Origin: Chondrus crispus
Taxonomy: Eukaryota; Rhodophyta; Florideophyceae; Gigartinales; Gigartinaceae
DNA: 64,000 bases
Assembly: GCF_000350225.1 (NCBI RefSeq)
Contig: NW_005179041.1
Location: forward strand, 1 to 64,000
Direction: 5' to 3'
Position 1 is the first letter of the stretch. Every line of letters starts with the position of its first letter. Positions 54,922 to 64,000 of this stretch are shown here, one piece after another. The notes beneath the pieces were generated by a model. That model was not told the origin of the DNA and made no database searches. It saw only the letters and a program-made list of their open reading frames with translations. Both the position numbers and the translations under genes were made by a program.

Positions 54922-57900
54922 AAAAGCAATCACAAATAAAATAAAAACGAAACCGAACAGTTATGAAGGCAAGTGCAAAAAGGGGTGGATCATCCAGTCC
55001 ATGTCCCCGTTCTTCCAGCGTTCTTTCTTCGCTTGGCACACCGTTACGCGACTTCCAACCTCAGTATCTCATCACGACGCTCATCCCACTCGTGCGCGCG
55101 CTGCTTCTACTTGCGGGTGGCTGTCTGAAGGCCCCTCACCTGGTTCGTCCCATCTTATCGTTCCCCTTTTCTTGACCCTAAGGTCGGCTCGCTCCACCCA
55201 GTGCGGATTACCGCACTGACACTGACATGTGAAATTCTTGATTACCACTATCCTGGTTGCGCTTGCGCGACCTGCGCGGGCAAGGATAATCTTTTCCGTC
55301 GGAAATACGTGACGGCCGCGCTGCGGGGCAATTTCTCAATGGGTTCCCACGTTGCGTCCTTGAGGGTATACCCATACCATGTCACTTTGAGAATTAATTT
55401 CTCCCCGTCGTAACCGTGGTCCACGATCTTGTCGATCACATACTCCTGACTCCCGGCTCCTTCTTCCTGCGTGTCCAACGGTCCGTCCCCCTTCCGAAGC
55501 GCCAGCGACTCATCCTCATCCTGCTCTTCCGAACCTCCCATCTCTTGTAGATCGGGCGGGATGCCCGCAGCTTCTTGATTTATCAAAGGTCCGTCATCCG
55601 TCCTATCCTTCACTTGCGTGGTGGGTTCTTCTCGTTCCCCGTCTCGGTTGAGGAATTGTAGCGCTTGTCGTGGCCCGTCTATCGGCGTGTAGTCCATGGG
55701 ACTAGGGGCTAATTCGACTCTATCTCGCGGCACGCGCTCTTCCTGGTCGCCAATGGCAATGACGACCGTATTCTCCGTTGACTCCTTCACTTGATATGGA
55801 CCCGTGGCCACTTGTGCCAACTTCTGTTTCGGTTCGGTGGCCGTGCCTTGCTCTTTCCGAAGGAATACGTAGGATCCTGAAGGGATGTCACACTTCGACT
55901 TGCGGCGCCTTGCCTCGAAATTTCGCTTGTAGTGCGCTTGTTCTTTCCGCAAGCTCTTACCAGCGCCTTTCATCAGGCTTTCCAACCACGACTGCCATTT
56001 CAGGTAGTACGCTCGATTCGAGCTAAATCCTTCCAAACTTGGCTTTGCTTGTAACGCAATGCTTCTCGGCGCCAGAGCTAACTCCAGCTCGAAGGGCGCC
56101 ATGTTCGTAGTTCGATGAACTTGCGTGTTGTATGCGAACGTCCCAGCGTCGCTAAATAGGTCCCAGTCCTTGGGATGCTCTCCAACATATTTTCGCAACG
56201 CAGAAGTCAGCGTGCGATTAAACCTCTCAACTTGGCCGTTGGCTTGCGGGTGGTACGTAGTCTTGAACACATTGCGTATGCCGAGAATTCGGCAGACGTT
56301 CTGAAAGAACCGGGCCGTGAACTGTGTTCCATTGTCGGACAGCAGCTTGACCGGCGGTCCGTACACGAATACCCAATGATGAACGAAGGCTTGTGCGATG
56401 TGCGCAGCTGATATCTTCTTCAACGGTACGGTTCGTACCAGTTTCGAGTATCGATCGCTGATCACGAGAATATACCGATTTCCTCGTTTAGTTGTAATTA
56501 GCTCGCCGAGGATGTCGATGGTGACAAACTCCAGCGGAGCTTTGGGCGTGAACAGCTTCATTTCCTTCGTGTTTCTTCTTAACTTCACCCTTTCCCGCGC
56601 GCATGCGGCGCAATTCTTCGGGACTGCGTAGCGGTCTAGGGCCATCGTTGGCCAATAAAAATATCTCCTCAATGTCTTGTAAAGTTTCCTGCCTCCCGGG
56701 TGGCCTGCCAATTTTGGGTAGTGGCTCAACCCTAGGACGCAGTCCCTTAACGATTGTGGTATTACAACTTGTACATACTCCGCCGCGGTACCGCATAGGG
56801 TTCCTTCGAATTCCTCGGCCTCCATGCTGAACGTTCTCACCTTTCCGGCGTCCATTTCTTCCTTGATGCGGTTGCAGAAGGGGTCGACGGCTTGCTCGCG
56901 AATGAGCTCCTCCGGAGTGACAGCTTGGAATTGATCGAGGCGCTCAGGGGCGGTCCCCCCCTCAAGAGCGAGGATGTCGTCTAACGCGTCAAAACTGTCC
57001 TCGTCCTCCACTGTTCCCTCGGCCGGTTCGGCCGTAAAGCATCGGATTTCGTCGTCGATTTCGTCGACGGTTTCTCCTGCGGTCCGTAATCTTGACAGGG
57101 CATCAGCTTGGCTGTTCGCCTTGCCCTTCTTGTACTTGATTTCGAAATCAAATTCTGAGAAGCGGAGCCTCCATCGGATTAATCTCCCGCTGGGGTCGGT
57201 TACGTTCATCAACCACCTCAATGAGGCTTGGTCGGTATGCACAATGAAGTGCTCGCCATATAGATATGGTCTTAAAGTCTGTACGGCCCAAATTACCGCT
57301 AGACATTCTTTTTCTGATACAGAATACTTTCTCTCGGCTGCGGCTAACGTTCTTGAAAAGAACCCGATGGGTTTACGTTGCGCCTCCGGATGCGTTTGAA
57401 ATAATGCAGCGCCGATTTGATAGTCGCTTGCATCGGTGTCTACCGAGTATGGTGGGTCCTTCTTCGGCAGCGCCAACACCGGTGGCGCCAAGATAGCGTC
57501 CTTGAGCTTATGAAAAGCTTTTTCGCACGGTTCGTCGAATCCTTCCAACTAGACCGATTGTCCCTTCTTCAATAGTTGATTGAGCGGATGCGCAATTTTC
57601 GCGTAATGCGGAACGAATCTGCGGTAGACATTACAAAGTCCCAAGAAGCTCCTGAGTTGGGTCTGCGTTTGAGGGTACCTTACTTGTTCCAATGCGGCGG
57701 TTCGCGCGGCGTGAACTTCCAATGTACCCGGCCGAACGACATGGCCCAGGTACTTGATCTTTTCGACGAAAAATTCGCACTTGCGAAGCTTGAGCTTCAC
57801 ACCTGCCTTTTCCAATACAGACAGTATTTCGTCAACGTGGACGATGTGCTCCTCCCAGGATTTGCCGAAGATGATGATATCGTCTAGATATACCAGACAG

Positions 57901-58115
57901 CATTTCCACCGGAACGGAGAGAGCAGGATATCCATGGCTCTCTGAAACGTCGCTGGCGCGTTGGTAAGCCCGAAGGGCATTCTTGAAAAACGGTAAAGAC
58001 CTGAGTGACACGAAAAAGCTCTCTTGTCGCGGTCCGCATCCGGAATGGGCATCTGCCAATACCCTGAAATTGCGTCCAACGCGGAAAAGACCTTGGTGTC
58101 CACTGGAAAGTCATT
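54922..58115 (-). mobile_element. 5'-truncated Ty3/gypsy chromovirus (gypsy-2), reverse strand
   Basis: On the reverse strand, reverse transcriptase begins at about 58.1 kb (YLDDIIIF), followed by RNase H (VDTDASDYQIG), integrase (HPGGRKLYKTLRRYFYW, IDILGEL, LLSDNGTQF, NGQVERFNR) and a chromodomain near 55.3-55.4 kb (YVIDKIVDH, LKVTWYGYTLKDATW). Gag, protease and the 5' LTR are missing. The 3' end must lie within 54922-55247, but no LTR could be matched. It is a different chromovirus family from gypsy-1, with lower GC. Broken: one or two breaks plus the truncation. Confidence 0.85.
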
Positions 58116-58755
58116 CGGTCGATTTCGTTACTGATGTAGTAATATGCATAACCTATGATGCTGACTTCCGAACAATGATTTGGTAATGCTGACGATTATC
58201 ATAGTGGTCAGCATGAGTCCGAAATCAATAAAAATTGTTTGGGGAATTTCAATAAGAGTAGTATTTTCGCACTCTTTTTGTCATTGCATCAGAGTAAGAG
58301 ATATTTTTCATAAACGCAAATTTCTCGCATCAGGCATTCAATTGAATGTTCTGTTATGTGATCAAAATGTCACGTAGCCAGCCTACCCTATGTAATGTAT
58401 GGTCATCGATGTCATGATGCACTACGTTGAAGCTTGTGGCGTCATGTACCATAGTTTGTATGGCACCAGAGAACCTTTGAGTGTACTGAAGCTGTCCATT
58501 ATCCCACTTAGGCCCAATAAAGATGCAAATGGCAAAGTTGTCATCCAAACAATGTGCAATATGAATTCTTAAACGTTGCCCGGCAGTCCGAATTGACATC
58601 CAGGGCACTTAGTGCTCGTGATGCAGATTGATTACTTTATTGCTTCAGTTTTTAGTGTCGTACCTTTTTAGCGAGGGCGTGGTGCTGTTTCATTCATTTA
58701 ATAGTGCAGTGTTCTCGGCGACTTTAGTAGCGGTGAGTGCAACTAATTTTACTGA
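58116..58755. other. Spacer with an unassigned minus frame
   Basis: An 84-residue minus frame (58608-58354) reads RLRIHIAHCLDDNFAICIFIG and VHHDIDDHTLHRVGW, rather protein-like, possibly a transposase relic. An ATGCTGAC/GTCAGCAT stem lies at 58186-58214. No gene is called. Confidence 0.35.
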
Positions 58756-60300
58756 GTGACCACATTACCGCATATTGTTCTGGGGCTTGTAAACAACTCA
58801 TCCAGTTTCAATCCCCCATCACGTCTCATACAACCCATTTGCACGATCTCCGTGTCCCGCGCCTCACCCTGCCTCGCCATAAAGAGTAGGAAGAGTCCTT
58901 GCCTACCGCAGACACCTTGCTCCCAGCGACACCCATCTCCAGCCTACACCCGTCTCGCGTCCGCCGTCATCCCGCCTGTCACCTCGTCACCCTTTGTACA
59001 GTCTCCCCTGCCCCTCCGCCACCCCCAACTAGGCGGCTCTCCACGACCAGTTCACCCAAACCCTCCACTCACTCGGCGAATGCGCCCAACCGCGCCCCGA
59101 CACCCTCCAAATCACCAACTCACCCGTTCTCCTCTCCGAAGGTCCCCTTTCTACACCCAAGGCATCCCTTCTTTAAGACCCCTCACAGCCAGCGAGGTTG
59201 CCGCTATCGCCCACGACCGTCGTGAGGCCCCCTACACCCACACGGAGTCCCACCTCTCCTCCTCATCACGCTTAAATCTGCCTTCCGATCTCTCAACTTC
59301 GCCCGCACCTGGACTCCCACCCATGCGCCGACTGCAGTCGACAATCTCATACACTCCCTGGCCGACAGCAGACTCCTCGCCGACATCCTTGCAACCCTCT
59401 CCCCCTCCTGCCTCTCCCCGAATTCTATCCTCTGCGCGGCCCTCCAAAACGCCCTCTCCGCCCCTTCTGACGCCCACGCCTCCGCCAATATCGATGCCCG
59501 CCAGAAGCACGTCCAGTACAACTCTAACGCCCGCCGCGTCCTCCGTGATGAGACGATCCTAGGCGTCGGCGACGACTTTGCCGCAAAACGCACCTGTAGT
59601 CCCGCCCACCTGCGATGTCCGCCCAGCCCTGAAGATCGCCCAGTTCGTCCTTGCCGCTGCCGTTTACGACCCAGACCCCTCCTATCGCGCTTTCTTCTGG
59701 CAGCTCCCCTCCGACAGCCTCTGCAATGCCCTCCACAGCGTCTCACCTCCGTCTTCTAAGCCGTTGACCTGCCCCAGCAGCACACCCTCTCCGGTGCATC
59801 TCTCCCATTGTTCATTCCCTCTATGTGGCAGCCGTCTCCATCAAAGCCTTCCCGCACCCTAGAAAACGGCGCGTTGTCCACCCTCCCAACCCTATAACGC
59901 AGCCCGAAGGCAGACCCGGCTTCTGCGCAGGCCGCCACACTCAACACTGTCGTTTAGTCTGCCGTCTTCCGTGCCCTGGGCCATGCAGAAACTGCCCCGC
60001 CGTCCCCGCAGATCGGAAAGTCCTTCACGGCATCGGATATCCTGCTTGAGGATGCCTATGCCACGATATGGGCAGCCCGGGAGAGGGCGTTGACTGGCAT
60101 AGTTGATTATTTGTTGGAGAGATTATATGAGAAGAACGATGAAGTCAGGAAGTTTACGACTGGTTAAAAGGCATGGAACAGATAATGAATGCGGAAGCTG
60201 ATGCCGCCTGCAGTCGAGAGGATCGCGTGGTATCCGAAATGAACGCCCATTTTAGAAAACTTACCGCCGCAATCGCGAAAAGCGAGGGAATAAGGTGATG
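58756..60300 (+). pseudogene. Uncharacterised decayed coding region
   Basis: The plus frame 58756-59562 (268 aa) is Pro/Ser-rich. From about 59270 another plus frame looks better (LIHSLADSRLLADILATLSP, ILCAALQNALSAPSDAHASA, NIDARQKHVQYN), and from about 59610 a third (IAQFVLAAAVYDPDPSYRAF). Further short helical pieces occur to about 60150. The pattern is that of a once-coding plus-strand region broken several times. No family is recognised. Confidence 0.35.
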
Positions 60301-61541
60301 GCCTTGCATGATCAGACGAGGGCAAATTAGAGTGCCATGACCAAGCTCAAATTAGCACAGAATGGGTCAGACGTGGAGTTTGGATCGATAAAGAAGTGAA
60401 CTCAAGACCTTACCAAGGAGGGCGACAGCTTGCGCACAATCTGCGCTGGGAGTTTGAAAATTGCTGGTGCCGTGTGAACTGGGCGGGCAGCCACGAAAGG
60501 GAATGGGGAAGACGCAAAAATAACAGCACGTGGTTAGGAAAGGTAATGGAGGAATTGAAGCGCAATCTAGAAGCAACCTCAGAAACTGCGGCTACAGTGA
60601 ATGAAGCCAGCGCTGAAGCCTGAACCACGGTCGTCGACTCATACTACCTTGCTGCTGAAAACATGGTGCGGCGGTGGCTCATCAGGGCTTCACGACGCAG
60701 TATTTGCGAGGGTGTGCAGGGCTGGGAAGGGAAGGAGGGAGAGGGAGGGTGTGTCGGGGATGGAGGGGGGGTGGTGGAAAAGGGTGTTATCGAAGGTGAA
60801 GAGGGGGGACTTTGAGGAGGTGGCGCCGGAGTGGGAATAGATAGGGATTGGAGGTTATTCAGGTGGGTCTATAGAACGGGAAGCGTGGTAAAGAAAGCCA
60901 CTAGTTTGCTTCTGGATGCAGCGGAGGTTTTTGGAGATGAGGTCGAGAGTTGACCGACGGCGAGTTTCGCCAACCGGTAAATGCACAACTACGACGGCAA
61001 CAGTCGCGGCGGCGACATTGGAGTCCTGGTGGGCGATGACGACGACGGCGAGGCCGCGTGCGGGCCCGATATCTGCATGGTCCCGGAGACTTTTGAGGTC
61101 AAGGAGGCCGCGCAAGGCGACATAACGTGAAATATGGTGGTGGAGGGTGGAGGTGCGGGCGCCGGGACGCAAAGGAAGCAGAGATACAGTTCATCTCTAC
61201 CATGGTTGCATATATGCATGCAGAGGGCGGGGTTGGCGCTGGGGCCAGTGTGGACAAAGTGGTCGAAGCGCATGAGGGTCGAGGATGCGCAGGAGGCGTC
61301 CTGTGAAATGGAGATCTGCGTTTGCGAAGTGGCGGAGGGTTTGTAGCAGAGATAGGGGCGGTTTGCGCTGAAGGAGGAGGGGAAAGTGAGAGCGAATGAT
61401 GCCGAGAACGTGGAGGTACCAGGGAGTGGAAGGGCGACGGGAGGAGGGTTAAAGGCGTGACAGAGCACGGGGAATAAACTCTACTGTATACAGGGTACAA
61501 GGGGGGTCACGACATAGTGCCATCTTTCTTAGTTCCAGCTC
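60301..61541. other. Low-complexity region without a supported gene
   Basis: Purine-rich plus strand (GGGAAGGGAAGGAGGGAGAG near 60720) gives long Pro/Ser-rich frames on the minus strand (60989-61500) that are probably chance. A minus frame at 61172-60855 (LLDLKSLRDHADIGPARGLA) is more protein-like but unassigned. Confidence 0.35.
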
Positions 61542-61980
61542 CGACATAGTGCTACCCTTCTGCAGGTGGCACGAATTTTGAGCCAAAAACGATGGGTCTC
61601 TAGAGAGGCAGCCACTCAAAAATATTCAGTACATAAGACCAAACGAAGCACGCCACATCCACGCCGGAAATCACACAGCGCCCGACCGTCTGGCGGAAAA
61701 AGCATGGTCCATGATGCAATTGGACATCTGCTAAAGTGTAGGCTGGCATTTATGGCTGCGAAAAAAGAGGAAGTTATTGCGACGGCTCGGCAGCTACTAA
61801 TAACAGAAATGCTCCATTACACTTGAGTCTTTAGTGGAGATGTAAAGTGTGAGTGTCAGCGGTCCTTCTGAGCAGTGATGCAAGGAATTGGCTGGAAAAG
61901 CCGTAAATGTCATTTTCTTCTAGTGCCTGGTTCGATATAGTGCCGTTTTCGACCCACTGCCACAAGGTAGCACTATATCG
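61542..61980. mobile_element. Small inverted-repeat element (439 bp)
   Basis: CGACATAGTGCTACC at 61542-61556 pairs with GGTAGCACTATATCG at 61966-61980 with one mismatch. Extra copies of the TATAGTGC end motif lie just outside (61510) and inside (61933-61943). The interior has an 86-residue frame (61566-61826) with no domain. Probably a MITE. Confidence 0.6.
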
Positions 61981-62308
61981 CGACCTCCCCTGTAGTGACC
62001 TGAACATCTCTCCCATTTTACCTTACCGCTTACTGCTTCTGTCGATTGCCGAGATTCCCAGATCCCTGCTTTCGCCACTGCAACCGCCAGATCCCTCTCC
62101 ATTGATCAAAGTTTCATTCGCTGCGGTACCTATCAGGGAATCGATACAGATCTACTTTTTTTGCTACCGTTCGACAATCTACACGGATACTGGTGGCTTC
62201 CTGCACACTCGCTTATCATCCGAGAATCTTACGGTGCGGGTTGGGCTTTGCTTTTCGCACGGTAATACCTAATAACTCGAATGCGTGAGCTAAGGGAAGG
62301 GGACCTCA

Positions 62309-63465
62309 TTGAAGTTCACTGGATCCTCGACGTTACTGGGGAGAGTGGTAGGAGGAAAGGTCAGAAAAACAAAAAGGACGTTTGGTGGAAGGGAAAAGCG
62401 AGTGGAGTTGGGAGACGAATTCGTTGCCCTCGTGCAATATGATGCTGGTTACGGCATGGGTGAGTCTAGTGTGAGCGCACGCTTCTTGAGCAATAAAGTG
62501 CAGCATAAGCAAGATGACGGAACACTACTGTGCATGCAACAATGGATGTATTGCAAACGACATTTCTCCGACTGTGAGGATGGAAACTCGAGTTCGGACG
62601 ATGATTACAGTGCCTTTGGGGCCTCGTGCACGAAGCGCAACCGCTTTACTACTCTATCGTGTCACGCCAGAGCAGCATCTCGTGTAGCATCTCTGGAACT
62701 GAGAGTCGATGAGATGCAAAGGCTTCTGAACGCTCAAAGCAGCATTTACTCTAGATTACTGCGGAATAAGACTGAAAGTGACGTCATCTCCGACCGTGCT
62801 TTTGGTTTCCTAAGGCAGGGAATGGCAAATGCATGCCAGAGAGTAATTCAACTTCCAAGGATTCGAACTGCAGTTTCGGAAGTCATTGCGCAGGAAGGAA
62901 GACATATTGTAATGTGCTTCACACGAGCTTCGCGAGCAGATACGGACTGTACTCTTGCTGAAATCGAACAAATATGCCGCGTGGTCAGAATGCGGACTCC
63001 CACGGCATCGTTTGACCAAACGTACGAGGAAACCCAGTCTCCGCGCTCCGACATTGAAACAATAACAATATTGTTTGATTCTCTCAGCTGTCTGGGTAAA
63101 TGCATTAGTCTCACCAGTTATTCTGATCTACAGTACTTCATGGTGAAGGGAAGAAAAATGAGGCGCATGGAAGTTTCTGGCGAAAGCGCCTTTAGACTGT
63201 TAGGGGGGACTTTGGTTGACAATGAATCGGAAAATCCACGTTCATCTTTCGAGTTGCGGGAAGTCAAGTTTACACCGAAACAGACAAAATGTACGAGCTA
63301 CTTTACAGGGAGAACATGTGTTTTGATCGACGAAACAGAACCTACGAGAACAGACTTGAAAAAAGTAATATGATGCTTTCCGATGCCTTGAATATATTCC
63401 AAGTTGCGTACCATGAGAACAGGATACCACAAAATCTGGGAGACCGTGCGTTTCATTTGCTCTAG
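62309..63465 (+). CDS. Unknown protein with helical C-terminus, in two frames
   Basis: The open frame 62309-63373 (354 aa) contains a basic start, LGDEFVALVQYDAGYGMG, a Cys pair region and a helical segment (ASRVASLELRVDEMQRLLNA, ESDVISDRAFGFLRQG). Near 63289 a second plus frame becomes clearly more protein-like to 63465: MYELLYRENMCFDRRN, NMMLSDALNIFQVAYHENR and NLGDRAFHLL. The two share a similar string (SDRAFGFL and GDRAFHLL), hinting at an internal repeat. A frameshift or a short intron near 63280 would link them; I cannot tell which. No family is recognised. It may belong to another transposon or to the host. Confidence 0.45.
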
Positions 63466-64000
63466 CATCGGACTTCCGCGGGAAAATCAAAACAACTTTC
63501 AAAGTCGTTGACAGATCCTGATGAGGCACTGGTCTGTTTAGAGATGAGTTGGCCTTCATTAGTGGTACGGGGTAGACATGTCATAGAAGAATTTCAAAGA
63601 ACAGTAACACATAACATGTTGAAGAAAACCTTTGAATAAATGTATTGAAGTTATTCTAATACCATTGTAAGAAAGGAAGGCGCCTTTGATGGCCACAGAA
63701 ACATGAATGACATGGTTACCATACAATACTTTACCTACTTATCAACGTCTCTCGATAACGGACTGACTGTCTCCCACAATTCTACCGGCTGTTGTGAGAT
63801 GTGCATATTTTATCCCATTCTTGGAGGGTATCCTAGCCGCTTTGTAAGATAATAGAACCTTCCACCTGAAAGAAGTCCCCCTGTGTGTGTTACCACGCCG
63901 AGATCTTCACTGATGTGACAGTGAGTCTCATGTGAAGACATAGAACATGCATGTATCAGCCCAACCCTTCTCACATCTCCAGCCAGTCTTAGTAAGGTCA
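63466..64000. other. Downstream spacer to window end
   Basis: No frame above 60 residues, no repeat and no domain is seen. Confidence 0.5.

Noticed and set aside
59204-59746. Minus-strand 180-aa Arg-rich frame
   Set aside because: Antisense of a Pro/Ser-rich plus-strand region; the Arg/Gly bias is what antisense of such sequence gives.

Overview
This is a gene-poor, transposon-rich stretch of a nuclear eukaryotic genome. Nearly all long open frames belong to mobile elements. The few host-type genes have short leaders with TATA boxes, little or no splicing and GC-rich coding sequence. An intron-poor, retrotransposon-loaded genome of this kind fits a multicellular red alga (a florideophyte such as Chondrus), but nothing in the window proves the lineage. 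I saw no rRNA, tRNA or CRISPR array.

Region 1 (1-10.7 kb) is a large DNA-transposon block marked by three clusters of short palindromic repeats. It holds a Ulp1-type SUMO peptidase, undefined linker frames, a UPF1-like SF1 helicase and a Mutator-like (MULE) DDE transposase. SUMO-interaction-like motifs occur in several of these frames. The left half is decayed; the transposase main frame is open.

Region 2 (10.7-18.3 kb) has tandem repeats, perfect hairpins, a probable host pseudogene, and two PIF/Harbinger-type elements. One is a 1.5 kb internally deleted copy with inverted ends. The other is a 2.8 kb copy with a transposase (one nonsense codon) and a convergent SANT/Myb-like partner.

Region 3 (18.3-25.4 kb) has a MITE lying directly against a young but broken Ty1/copia element whose LTRs are almost identical.

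Region 4 (25.4-35.4 kb) is the most host-like part. It contains a secreted double-Kazal-like Cys-rich protein inside a perfect 52-bp inverted repeat, a two-exon small secreted Cys-rich peptide, several MITE-like repeats, and a 480-aa protein with a possible papain-like peptidase domain.

Region 5 (35.4-58.1 kb) is a pile of LTR elements: a reverse-strand copia relic, a 14.9 kb Ty3/gypsy chromovirus with an open gag-pol frame and about 6 kb of extra sequence carrying antisense frames before its 3' LTR, and a truncated reverse-strand chromovirus.

Region 6 (58.1-64 kb) holds uncharacterised, mostly decayed sequence, a small inverted-repeat element and one unknown coiled-coil-like protein gene.
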